Shown: positions 14,996 through 22,977 of the stretch, in pieces
Layout: each line of letters begins with the position of its first letter
How positions within the stretch are numbered: the first letter of the stretch is position 1
DNA from: an uncultured Bacteroidia bacterium
Lineage (GTDB): Bacteria; Bacteroidota; Bacteroidia; Bacteroidales; Prolixibacteraceae
Direction of reading: 5' to 3'
NCBI GenBank assembly: GCA_903907075.1
Contig: CAIVMQ010000133.1
Span: forward strand, 1 to 38,245
DNA: 38,245 bases
The notes under the pieces: model-generated
The model's input: only the letters and a program-made list of their open reading frames with translations
What the model was told of the DNA's origin: nothing
Databases searched by the model: none
Position numbers and translations under genes: made by a program

Positions 14996-16672
14996 ATGAA
15001 ATTAACCATATCCGCTTTAGCAATCGTGCTTATTTGCTCCATTGTATGGAGTTGTAAGCCAACAAAAACATTTACCCAACAGGAGATCTCTTTAATACCG
15101 CAGGTTCAGAAGATGACCTTAGGGCAATCCTCCTTCCAATTTACGCAAAACACAGTACTTAGCGTTCAAAACAATGAACAGCAACAGATCGCAGAAAAAT
15201 TTTCGAATCTCTTTGTAAAATCTGCTGGCTGGAAACCAAAAATCTCAACCGATTGTTCTGAGAGGTCTAACCAAATTCTATTTAAGAGTGATGCGACCTT
15301 AGGAGCGGAGGGCTATTTGATTGAGAGTTCTACGAATCGGATCGAAATAACAGCAGCCGGCTCAGCGGGATTCTTTTATGCTACACAAACGTTAAGGCAG
15401 CTACTACCTGCCCAACTGGAGAGCTCGCAACTGCAGGATAAGATCGATTGGCTGGTTCCTACTATTTCAATAACCGATAGTCCAGCGTTTAAATGGCGCG
15501 GTTATATGCTCGATGTATCCAGGCACTTCTTCCCGAAAGAGGATATTCTTCAGCTGATTGATTACCTGGCTGTCCATAAAATAAATACCTTACATCTTCA
15601 TTTGGTTGATGACCAGGGGTGGAGGATTGAGATCAAGAAATACCCAAAACTAACCACGCTGGGTGCATGGCGTGTTGATCACGAGGATAAACCGTGGAAT
15701 TCACGACCGAAACAAGTTGCTGGTGAAAAAGCTACCAATGGTGGATTTTATACACAGGCAGATATCCGTGAGATGGTGGCCTATGCGCAAAGCCGCTACA
15801 TTAATATCGTGCCGGAAATAGAGATGCCTGCACATGTTACGGCTGCTTTATCTGCCTATCCTCAGTATTCGTGTACGGGAGGTCCTTTCACCGTTTTACC
15901 CGGCGGAGTATGGCCAATTACCGATATTTACTGTGCCGGTAAGGATTCAACCTTCCTCTTTCTGCAAGATATTCTTACAGAAGTGATGGAACTTTTCCCC
16001 TCGAAATACATTCATATTGGCGGCGATGAGGCGACCAAAAAAGAGTGGGATAAATGCCCGAAGTGCAAAAAACGCATCAAGGAGGAAGGGTTAAAAAACT
16101 CGGGGGAGCTACAGAGCTATTTTATCAAACGGATAGAAAAATTCATTAACTCAAAAGATCGTATTTTATTGGGATGGGATGAAATCCTTGAGGGTGGCCT
16201 TCCTCCAAAGGCGACGGTAATGAGCTGGCGTGGTACTCAAGGTGGTATCGATGCGGCCAAACAAGGGCATGATGTAGTGATGACTCCTGTTAACCCATGT
16301 TATTTTGATTTTTACCAGGGACCTAAGGAGGAGGAGCCATTGGCAATTGGAGGTTTTAATCCGCTACAAAAGGTTTATGAATACGATCTAATACCGAAGG
16401 AACTTGATTCAGAATCGGCAAAACATATCCTTGGGGCGCAGGCAAACTTATGGACTGAATATGTATCTACATTTAAGCATGCGCAATACATGACATTTCC
16501 CAGAGTTGCAGCTATGGCAGAAGTGTTATGGAGTCCGAAGGATGTACGCAATTGGGACGACTTCTATCTACGTATTCGACGCTTTACCAAGAGGTATGAT
16601 CAGATGGGGATAAACTATGCGAAGAGCGCTTTTAAACCGGCTGTTAATCCAGTAGCACCAGAAAAAAAGTAA
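14996..16672 (+). CDS. GH20 beta-N-acetylhexosaminidase, lipoprotein
   Basis: This exo-beta-N-acetylhexosaminidase would remove terminal GlcNAc or GalNAc. The protein has 558 residues with lipobox VWSC (Cys20), an N-terminal alpha/beta GH20b domain (about 30-155) and the catalytic TIM barrel from about 160. Visible active-site motifs are HLVDDQGWRIEIKKYP, IVPEIEMPAHV, and IHIGGDEATKKEW with the Asp344-Glu345 pair used in substrate-assisted catalysis. VMSWRG and a late LWTEYV complete the pocket. The length is normal for a two-domain GH20 without extra C-terminal modules. It is the only member of the hydrolase cluster on the plus strand, and a strong terminator follows 30 bases after its stop. 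The activity is sound at family level; the preferred linkage is unknown. Confidence 0.93.
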   Translation: MKLTISALAIVLICSIVWSCKPTKTFTQQEISLIPQVQKMTLGQSSFQFTQNTVLSVQNNEQQQIAEKFSNLFVKSAGWKPKISTDCSERSNQILFKSDATLGAEGYLIESSTNRIEITAAGSAGFFYATQTLRQLLPAQLESSQLQDKIDWLVPTISITDSPAFKWRGYMLDVSRHFFPKEDILQLIDYLAVHKINTLHLHLVDDQGWRIEIKKYPKLTTLGAWRVDHEDKPWNSRPKQVAGEKATNGGFYTQADIREMVAYAQSRYINIVPEIEMPAHVTAALSAYPQYSCTGGPFTVLPGGVWPITDIYCAGKDSTFLFLQDILTEVMELFPSKYIHIGGDEATKKEWDKCPKCKKRIKEEGLKNSGELQSYFIKRIEKFINSKDRILLGWDEILEGGLPPKATVMSWRGTQGGIDAAKQGHDVVMTPVNPCYFDFYQGPKEEEPLAIGGFNPLQKVYEYDLIPKELDSESAKHILGAQANLWTEYVSTFKHAQYMTFPRVAAMAEVLWSPKDVRNWDDFYLRIRRFTKRYDQMGINYAKSAFKPAVNPVAPEKK

Positions 16673-16702
16673 CCTGTTTATTTAAAAATTTAATAGCTAA
16701 TT

Positions 16703-16734
16703 AAACCCCGGAGGTTTTAAATCCTCCGGGGTTT
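16703..16734 (+). terminator. Terminator after the GH20 gene
   Basis: A perfect 12-bp stem (AAACCCCGGAGG with CCTCCGGGGTTT) closes an 8-base loop 30 bases after the GH20 stop. The trailing sequence is T-rich but interrupted. The symmetric A/T flanks would also let it work for transcripts arriving from the minus-strand epimerase gene that ends at 16863. Confidence 0.8.
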
Positions 16735-16862
16735 CTAGTTATTTCTCGATTCTATTACGTAGCGTGTGGGCAATACAAGAACCTTTTTGTAAGGTGCAGC
16801 GCGATGTTGATATTTTTAGAAAATAAGCTAATCGCCGCATCGAACCTTATCACGTCTATTTT

Positions 16863-17726
16863 TCACAACGCTTCCTCGGCGCACTTTTTCAAAAATGACA
16901 AACCTTTTCTAACAAAATCAGAGGCATCGGGACAGGTATTATTAAAGATACCGCGCTGATATCCAAAGCCATCACTTCCGGTATTGTAGGTCTCCATAAG
17001 GATGCGGGCATGGGGACAAGTACTCTTTAATGCACTAAATACCTCTTTCCACGGAACAAGACCACCACCAGGCACACCACGATCATTTTCGCAGGCATGG
17101 ATTCCAACCAATTTAGTCCCGGAAATTTGAATTGCCTTGCCATAATCACGTTCTTCAGTGATCATGTGGTAGGTATCGAGGTTAATGAGTAGATTGGGGT
17201 GATCAACCAATGAAACAAGATCCGCCGCTTGTTGTGAGGTATGTAAAAGATGCGTCCGAAAACGACTCATAGGCTCAATGACCAGCTGGACATTCAGTTT
17301 ATTGGCATAGTCAGCAAGTTCATGCAGGTTTTCTGCTACACGTTCCAGTTCAGCAAATTGCCTGGGATGGCGCACTACATGTCCCGGATGACCGTAAGTA
17401 GCCCCACAATACGCAACAGCACCAAGCTCAGCGCTCTTTTCTATAATCCGACGATGCCATGCCATCCCCAAAAGCTGATGATTCCGGGATTCGAGAGATA
17501 TATCACATTCCATGGGCCACAGATTACCCGGGCCTACCGTGAGTTCAATGCCAAGTTGCTCGGCTCTATAGCGCACCGGAGCAGGATCGAAAGAGATATC
17601 ATCACCCAGAGAAATCTCGAAACAATCGAGTCCAAGCTCCCTAACGTCATCTAATAAAGACAAGCTTTTATCGGTCCAATGCTCCAGCCAAAGAAATTGG
17701 TGGGCCCCATATTTATAGGATGTCAT
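16863..17726 (-). CDS. Ketose 3-epimerase-family sugar isomerase (TIM barrel)
   Basis: This is a cytoplasmic xylose-isomerase-like TIM barrel of 287 residues with no signal peptide. The four metal ligands of the D-tagatose/D-psicose 3-epimerase family are all visible and almost identically spaced: Glu151 (VIEPMSRF), Asp184 (NLDTYHM), His210 (GIHACEND) and Glu245 (LMETYNT). His187 and Arg216, which bind substrate in characterised members, are also kept. The residue corresponding to a substrate-binding glutamate of those enzymes (motif ExLNRFE) is Arg157 here (EPMSRFR), so the substrate probably differs. Possible roles are epimerising a ketose from fucose or mannose metabolism, or acting on a keto-sugar. 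It starts 42 bases after the stop of the second GH29 gene, in the same direction, suggesting co-transcription. Confidence 0.82.
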   Translation of the reverse strand: MTSYKYGAHQFLWLEHWTDKSLSLLDDVRELGLDCFEISLGDDISFDPAPVRYRAEQLGIELTVGPGNLWPMECDISLESRNHQLLGMAWHRRIIEKSAELGAVAYCGATYGHPGHVVRHPRQFAELERVAENLHELADYANKLNVQLVIEPMSRFRTHLLHTSQQAADLVSLVDHPNLLINLDTYHMITEERDYGKAIQISGTKLVGIHACENDRGVPGGGLVPWKEVFSALKSTCPHARILMETYNTGSDGFGYQRGIFNNTCPDASDFVRKGLSFLKKCAEEAL

Positions 17727-17768
17727 TTTGAAAAGTATTTGATTTTAAAAAGCATCTCGAAATCTATT

Positions 17769-19175
17769 TTAATTAACAACAGCGCTTAAAAGTTTTAAAT
17801 CGGATGTCTTCCCTTTAATGACTAATTCGATGATCACATCATTTTCATTTTCAAAGTCTTGAGGCACATAGAAAACATTCTTATTTTTTGTCTTCTCAAT
17901 TTTAACCTCCTTATTGGATTGGAAGATCCTGGCTGAAATAATTTTTTTATTCAGAGCAGGTAGAATAATATAATTCTGGCCGTTTAAGAGATGGAGATAG
18001 ATTTTATTATCTTTGCGGGTAGATACAAATTCCCCTTTGATGGGAAGGAAAGGGCCCCATTCAGTCTGATAAATACTTTGGCCGAATATTTTCATCCAAT
18101 CGCCGATTTGGCCAAAGAGTTTTACCTGAGCCTCCTCGACGCTTCCATCAGGTGAGGGTGCCATATCGAGCAAATAATTGCCATTGCGTCCGGCAATCTT
18201 AACCATTGTTTGAATACATTCCTTTGCGGTTTTCAATTTTAATTTTGAATTATAGGAATAGTTGGGATAGGCTACACTCGAGCAAAATTCCCAGGGCCCT
18301 TTATAATACAATCCTTCCCATTCTTTCCCGCCATGGTCTTCGCGACTATGGTAATCACCCACATTTTTGTCAAAATCCCAACCGTCATCCCATTGTCCAC
18401 CCTCAGGTTTGTATGGCATTTGCAGCCTTGCCATAATAATATTAGCATCGAGCGACTTGAGATACTGGTATAGTTGAGTTCTGTATTTGCGATTACCATA
18501 CCATTCAGGATGCCAGAAACCATCGAACCAGAAATTTTTAGTATGGTATTTCTGAATTAGTTCGGCACACTGGGTTTTAACAAATTCAAAATAGGCGTCC
18601 ATACCCCCTTTTACAGGCGGTATCTTATCGGCCTCAACGCCATACATATTAGGCCATCCATTTTCATGAAGATCTGCAATTGAATAATAGGTGCAAAAAA
18701 TAATTCCATTTTTTTCGCAAGCTTCTGAAAGCTGCTTACAGATATCCTTACCATAAGGGGTATTCATGATATTGAAATCTGTTGCTTTTGTATCCCAGAG
18801 CGAAAACCCATCGTGATGCTTGGGAACAAAGACGATATATTTCATGCCGGCACTTTTGGCAATCTGAACCCATGCTTCTGCATCAAACTTTACCGGATTG
18901 AATTCCCGGCATAGCTGCATATATTTATCAGCCGGCACATCATTTCCCCAGGTCCACCCAATCTCCTGGTCAATAGCACCCAGCGGAGTCCAGTGAACAA
19001 ACATTCCAAATCGCGAATCAGTGAACCATTTGATCTCTTTTTTCAAGGGATAATTCATCGCTGCTTCCTGCGAAAATGCTCCCTGAAAAGTTGTAAAAAG
19101 GATTAAGACAACTAGAAATAATCTCAAATTCTTTAGTTTGCATCTCAATAAATAGCTTTGAAATAGAAAATACAT
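17769..19175 (-). CDS. Second GH29 alpha-L-fucosidase
   Basis: This is a GH29 enzyme of 468 residues, counting from the ATG at 19175. That start gives a usual signal peptide (hydrophobic LRLFLVVLILFTTF, cleavage near GAFSQ); an in-frame ATG further upstream at 19268 would add 31 unlikely residues. Signatures are RFGMFVHWTPLGA, KYIVFVPKHHDGFSLWD and KNFWFDGFWHPEW with nucleophile Asp218. GNYLLDMAPSPDGS ends the barrel, and a short beta-domain follows. It differs clearly from the other GH29 in this window (WFDGFWH versus WFDGGWV, and a different loop after HHDGF), so the two probably handle different fucose linkages rather than being a recent duplication. The epimerase-family gene follows after 42 bases. 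Confidence 0.9.
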   Translation of the reverse strand: MYFLFQSYLLRCKLKNLRLFLVVLILFTTFQGAFSQEAAMNYPLKKEIKWFTDSRFGMFVHWTPLGAIDQEIGWTWGNDVPADKYMQLCREFNPVKFDAEAWVQIAKSAGMKYIVFVPKHHDGFSLWDTKATDFNIMNTPYGKDICKQLSEACEKNGIIFCTYYSIADLHENGWPNMYGVEADKIPPVKGGMDAYFEFVKTQCAELIQKYHTKNFWFDGFWHPEWYGNRKYRTQLYQYLKSLDANIIMARLQMPYKPEGGQWDDGWDFDKNVGDYHSREDHGGKEWEGLYYKGPWEFCSSVAYPNYSYNSKLKLKTAKECIQTMVKIAGRNGNYLLDMAPSPDGSVEEAQVKLFGQIGDWMKIFGQSIYQTEWGPFLPIKGEFVSTRKDNKIYLHLLNGQNYIILPALNKKIISARIFQSNKEVKIEKTKNKNVFYVPQDFENENDVIIELVIKGKTSDLKLLSAVVN

Positions 19176-19483
19176 ATAACGAAGTTTAGAAAAATGAAGT
19201 AAGTCAGAGATTTCGAAAATTAATCGAACTGCTAAAATACGATTTAAATGGTTCAGGAAAAAGAGCAACTATTTGCAATTACAACCGTTATCGCATTCCA
19301 TAATTCAGGTTGAGCGCGCTGATTTATCAGCAGTAAAGAAAAAAACTATTAATGAATCACATAGATTCTGGATTATCATCTTAAAATAGCTAAAAATACC
19401 TATTTAATTAATACTTAAAACACAACAAACATGAAAGCAATCGTTAATTGCGTAATATAATTTGAATAACCACTACCCCAAAA
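19176..19483. other. Intergenic region between GH29 and a beta-sandwich protein gene
   Basis: No supported gene was seen in these 308 bases. There is a minor inverted repeat GCTGAT-TT-ATCAGC near 19318. A weak -7-like TAATTTTC (minus strand, 19215-19222) lacks a -33 partner and was not called. Confidence 0.5.
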
Positions 19484-20266
19484 TCAGAAATCCACCTCAT
19501 ACTTCATATCCACTGCTTCCCATCTAATCTGCCTGATAATGATATTCCGGATACGGATCTTACTGCAGTAGGCTTCGAAACCAACTTTTGTATATTTTTG
19601 ATTATCAATAGGATTCGGATCCATTCCTTCGAGGAGCAATTTACCGTCTGCAAGAATAAAACAATGGCCTTCAATACTTCCGGCCTGGATCTTGTATATT
19701 TTTCCGGGTTCAAAATTGTACAACGGAGTCCCCAGCATAAATTTATACTCATTCGATTTCTCAATTCCCACCTTGCCGGTCCACCACCCCTCCAAACCAG
19801 CAACATAAGCTAATCCCCGTTGATCTGTTTCAGGAAGCCATTCTCCATTCCACATCACATTGATATCATGAGAGGAAGGCAGGACTGTTTGGGCTTCAAA
19901 TTCGACGAGTACATTACCCGGAAAATCCTGTTTTAAGATCGCCATACCGGGCCAGTTACCTGGATTTTCGCCTTGCAACCAACCATCTTGAACTTCCCAA
20001 GTACTGTGATAGACATCCCAATCACGTTTAAATTCTTCGTTTGTAACCGGTTTGTCGTAGAGTATTTTAGAAGAATCCAACAGGATCCTTTTTTTCATAA
20101 GTAAAATTGTATTCATCTTTTTCTTGTTTGTTACTGGCTTTTTTTCATTCGTAAATTGTGGCTGAGTAAATGCCAATGTTCCGGTCAAAAATAGGATAAT
20201 CGTTACTATAGTTTTGTCCTTTTTGAGAATTTTAAATAAGATGATTAGAATAGTGGAATGCCTCAA
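19484..20266 (-). CDS. Secreted concanavalin-like beta-sandwich protein, unknown role
   Basis: This predicted exported protein has 260 residues. A hydrophobic segment (TIVTIILFLTGTLAF, about 19-33) after basic residues fits a Sec signal with cleavage near FTQPQ. The remainder is rich in Trp and Gly (STWEVQDGWLQGENPGNW, INVMWNGEW, LEGWWTGKVGIE) and ends in repeated beta-strands, in the manner of LamG, DUF1080 or DUF1961-type jelly-roll domains that bind or cleave sugars. I could not choose among these. The start is uncertain: internal ATGs at 20116 and 20098 would yield a protein without a signal. The short motif KPVTN occurs twice (before and after MNTILLMKKR), hinting at a small duplication joining signal and domain. 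Orientation matches the neighbouring hydrolases, but large gaps on both sides suggest a separate transcript. Confidence 0.6.
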   Translation of the reverse strand: MRHSTILIILFKILKKDKTIVTIILFLTGTLAFTQPQFTNEKKPVTNKKKMNTILLMKKRILLDSSKILYDKPVTNEEFKRDWDVYHSTWEVQDGWLQGENPGNWPGMAILKQDFPGNVLVEFEAQTVLPSSHDINVMWNGEWLPETDQRGLAYVAGLEGWWTGKVGIEKSNEYKFMLGTPLYNFEPGKIYKIQAGSIEGHCFILADGKLLLEGMDPNPIDNQKYTKVGFEAYCSKIRIRNIIIRQIRWEAVDMKYEVDF

Positions 20267-20445
20267 TTAGTTTTTAAACCGTAATTCCATATCAAATAAA
20301 ATTGCCACTAAAACACGAAGTCACGAAAAAGGGACAAAAGCCCATTTTAGAATTTTTATCTTAATTTCTTGGGGCCCTAATAACTAAGTAATAACAACAC
20401 TATAATTTCGTAATTAGTTATTCTCTCTTTTGACCTCCCCCAACC

Positions 20446-20524
20446 CATCCCAAGGAGGGGTGTAAAGAACAGATTACTGTCCAAAAGTATCCCCTATGGG
20501 GAGATTTAGAGGGGTCAAAAAGGA
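20446..20524. repeat. Dispersed intergenic repeat, copy B
   Basis: The core 20491-20524 (CCCCTATGGGGAGATTTAGA, then GGGGTCAAAAAGGA) matches 156-188. It includes a CCCC-TAT-GGGG hairpin. A left part starting CATCCCAAGGAGGGG loosely matches the left part of copy A. It lies upstream of the beta-sandwich protein gene and downstream of the beta-helix gene. Confidence 0.5.
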
Positions 20525-20576
20525 GAAAGTTAGAATTTAAAATAGTCTATTATATCTTTCTGATTACTTAAAATCT

Positions 20577-20602
20577 CTCCTTTGAAGGGGATTTATAGAA
20601 GT
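20577..20602. repeat. Degenerate partial copy C of the intergenic repeat
   Basis: CTCCTTTGAAGGGGATTTATAGAAGT preserves the inverted C/G runs followed by GATTTA-AGA, as in copies A and B, but lacks the rest. It is 27 bases after the stop of the beta-helix gene on the minus strand, so its small hairpin might serve as that gene's 3' end. Confidence 0.35.
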
Positions 20603-20629
20603 AAATAATTCCTAAGCAACGTATTTTAA

Positions 20630-22672
20630 CTATTTTTTCTGTATTCCTATCTTATCGAATGGGATAGGTTCAAATCCGGATACCTTACGGAAGATTTTTG
20701 AAGATTTTTTCAACTTGAAATTATGCCCCTTTTCGTTTAAAAAACCGGGGTCTTTTTTAGTTATTAAGTTATTAACAGAATAATCCAGGTATTTAATATC
20801 TCCTTGTATTAAATTGTCAACCCTTACAAATACATTCTTATCAATTAAATTCCGTTTGGGCACCTCAGGATGCTCTTCCCAATAACCCGCTAGTTCAGGA
20901 TATCGGATACTATAGGGTGGTTTGTTGTAGTTGATATCATTGAGATCGGTATCAAAAACATCGCCCTTGGCAACCATATCTTTAGCCCAGTTCAGCAGAC
21001 GGTCGTCGATATGAATCCCGATAGGACAATCGATAAAAATATTGTTGACATAGGTATTATCACTTCCACCGCCAATCAGGGAGGGCATACTCCCTGCCTT
21101 GTAAAGGATATTTCCGAAGACAGTCATCCCGCAGGCGCCATCATCATGGTAGATGGCGGAGGTGTTGGCATGATTCAGTCCGATCTCATGAAAATAATTG
21201 GTTCGCACCTGAATACCTCGCTCCGATGGATTACGTCCGTAATAGAGTGCTCCCACATCATCTGTTGATTGGCAGACATTATGAATATCGGTATATTCGA
21301 TCAGATGATCGTTACCCGAAAGCAGGATGGCCACATGCGGAGAGTCGAAGATTTCGCAATGTGAAATCCGGTTACCTACCCCACTAATTTGAACTCCCGC
21401 ACAGTAGGTCTTTGTAATTCGGTTAAAGTCATGGATGGAACAATTTTCAACAAAATTGCCTGCTGCAGTCAATGTTTTCCGATCTCCGCCAAACAGTTGA
21501 ACCCCTCCTGCGCCAGTTTGAGCTATCGAACAATCGATGAGTCCATTGTTAGTGCCCACTGAACCATCTTTGTGATCGCTGATATGAACGGCATAGAGTC
21601 CCAGATTCCGAAACGAACACTTCTTAATTAGACAATCGTTAGAACTTTTAATTTCAACGCCTGCCCCTCTTGCCGATTCAAATTCAATGCCAGTTAGGGT
21701 AATATCTGATGTTCCATTCATTGTAATAAACGGATCTTTGAGCACCGATACCTCGAGATGATCAATTTTACCCGGATTATAAAAATAGAGGATTCCTTCC
21801 GTGCGATCGATATAATATTCACCGGGTTCGTCCAACTCTTCGGGGATATTGTATGCATACCATCCATTCCATGTCTTACCTGATGAGAACCCATAGGTAT
21901 GAGGCTGAACAGTAGCTAAAACTTTACCAATGGTATCTATGGACGATAGTTGAATCGCATCGTCGGCCCAGCCATATTTGAAATAGCCAAAGATCCAGAT
22001 CCCTTCCTGATATTTCCATAACGAGGGGTGATTTCCAGAATAGGTAAATCGCCCTCCTCGCGTCCCCTTGTCCCCTTCGGCAGCTACCGAACCTTTGTCG
22101 AGCACGTTAATAACCGGTACAATCGAATCATTGGGCCAGCGCGATAAGTGTGAACCTTTGCCATTAATGAAAAGTTCCATCGCCGAGGCACTTAACGAAT
22201 GGCCAAAACCAAATTGAGTCAAATTACCATAATCCGCAATGCCCAGGCTCTTAAGATTAACCATTAAAATATGGCCTCTTACATCCACTGGAAACTTCTC
22301 CCCTTTTGCACTCCCTGCCACTGGAAGTGCTGCAGACGGATTAATTGAAATGCCCCCCGTAAAACGGACTTTTTCATCCTTCAAAGAGGAAATAAAGAGA
22401 CCTTTATCTTGCTGATCAAGGTTTAACGTATGATCAAAATAGTAATCACCCTTGCCCAAAAGAATCGAAAACGGACCCTGTTCTCCTGATATCTTTTTTG
22501 AGCGAATAAGATCACGTGCTTTTTGAATCGTCGACAGTGGATTCGATAAACTACCGTCACCCGAATTGCTACCCGTTGGGGAGACATACACAGGATTTAA
22601 TCCAAAAGTCATCAGACTACTAATCACTGAAACGAATAACAAAAGGAATCTCATCTTAAAAATCTTAATCAT
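20630..22672 (-). CDS. Secreted right-handed beta-helix protein, GH141-like
   Basis: This secreted protein of 680 residues has a Sec signal at about 1-24 (FLLLFVSVISSLMTFG). The mature start YVSPTGSNSGDGSLSNPL followed by IQKARDLIRSKK, then GKGDYYFDHTLNL, LFINGKGSHLSRWPN, and late elements SAIYHDDGACGMTVFGN, NNIFIDCPIGIHIDDR and RYPEL, are typical of the parallel beta-helix group containing GH141 (known alpha-L-fucosidase and xylanase activities). Repeated short coils with Asn/Ser/Gly (GNDHLIEYTDIHN and similar) fill about 330-560. Candidate catalytic acids lie in YHDDG and IHIDDR but I cannot designate them. Close to two GH29 genes, a fucosidase role is attractive yet unproven; a lyase or binding role is also possible. 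A 43-codon ORF lies 19 bases upstream in the same direction. Confidence 0.7.
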   Translation of the reverse strand: MIKIFKMRFLLLFVSVISSLMTFGLNPVYVSPTGSNSGDGSLSNPLSTIQKARDLIRSKKISGEQGPFSILLGKGDYYFDHTLNLDQQDKGLFISSLKDEKVRFTGGISINPSAALPVAGSAKGEKFPVDVRGHILMVNLKSLGIADYGNLTQFGFGHSLSASAMELFINGKGSHLSRWPNDSIVPVINVLDKGSVAAEGDKGTRGGRFTYSGNHPSLWKYQEGIWIFGYFKYGWADDAIQLSSIDTIGKVLATVQPHTYGFSSGKTWNGWYAYNIPEELDEPGEYYIDRTEGILYFYNPGKIDHLEVSVLKDPFITMNGTSDITLTGIEFESARGAGVEIKSSNDCLIKKCSFRNLGLYAVHISDHKDGSVGTNNGLIDCSIAQTGAGGVQLFGGDRKTLTAAGNFVENCSIHDFNRITKTYCAGVQISGVGNRISHCEIFDSPHVAILLSGNDHLIEYTDIHNVCQSTDDVGALYYGRNPSERGIQVRTNYFHEIGLNHANTSAIYHDDGACGMTVFGNILYKAGSMPSLIGGGSDNTYVNNIFIDCPIGIHIDDRLLNWAKDMVAKGDVFDTDLNDINYNKPPYSIRYPELAGYWEEHPEVPKRNLIDKNVFVRVDNLIQGDIKYLDYSVNNLITKKDPGFLNEKGHNFKLKKSSKIFRKVSGFEPIPFDKIGIQKK

Positions 22673-22691
22673 GCCAATTTAGGGTTAAAAA

Positions 22692-22823
22692 TTAATGCTC
22701 AATTTTGTTTCGTTCTGATGCTTTATTTTCATAAAACCGCATGCTTTCAAAAGCTTCCTGGTCACCCAACTTAAAACGGGCCCAATCTTCTTCAGAAAGA
22801 ATTTTGCTCACTTGCTCACTCAT
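22692..22823 (-). CDS. Small 43-residue ORF with a sigma-region-2-like motif
   Basis: ATG 22823-22821 to TAA 22694-22692 encodes 43 residues, strongly charged and helical in appearance. The middle, WARFKLGDQEAFESM, resembles the start of ECF sigma factor region 2 (xxGDxxAFxxLY). The frame then ends after about ten more residues, where a sigma factor would need over 100 more. It may be a truncated sigma relic, a small regulatory protein, or a chance frame. Its composition looks protein-like, and it sits 19 bases upstream of the beta-helix gene in the same direction, so it may be the first gene of that transcript. Confidence 0.4.
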   Translation of the reverse strand: MSEQVSKILSEEDWARFKLGDQEAFESMRFYENKASERNKIEH

Positions 22824-22892
22824 TTGCAGCGGTTATCTTGTTTTAGTTGGAATATTATTGGAATAAGAAAAAGCTAGTCATTGCAATAGTAC

Positions 22893-22927
22893 AAAAAAAT
22901 CCCGTGATCCAAATTTCACGGGATTTT
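22893..22927 (-). terminator. Intrinsic terminator of maeB
   Basis: AAAATCCCGTGA (22896-22907) pairs perfectly with TCACGGGATTTT (22916-22927) around an 8-base loop. On the minus strand the stem is followed by an uninterrupted run of T. It lies about 50 bases after the maeB stop and isolates maeB from the small ORF and beta-helix gene. Confidence 0.88.
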
Positions 22928-22977
22928 AAAATTAACTAAATAAAATTATTAGGCATTCTAAATCAAAAGGATAAAAA

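Larger units (their letters stand above)
20267..20629. other. Repeat-rich intergenic island
   Basis: No gene was found in these 363 bases. They hold a 9-bp inverted repeat (AATAACTAA at 20379-20387, TTAGTTATT at 20414-20422), a stretch resembling the widespread CACGAAGTCACGAA-type dispersed repeat near 20315, and two copies of the C-run/G-run repeat also present near position 156. This looks like a site where small mobile or slipped repeats have accumulated. Confidence 0.5.

Noticed and set aside
19176..19268. Longer N-terminus for the second GH29
   Set aside because: It adds 31 residues ahead of a normal signal peptide; the ATG at 19175 is sufficient.
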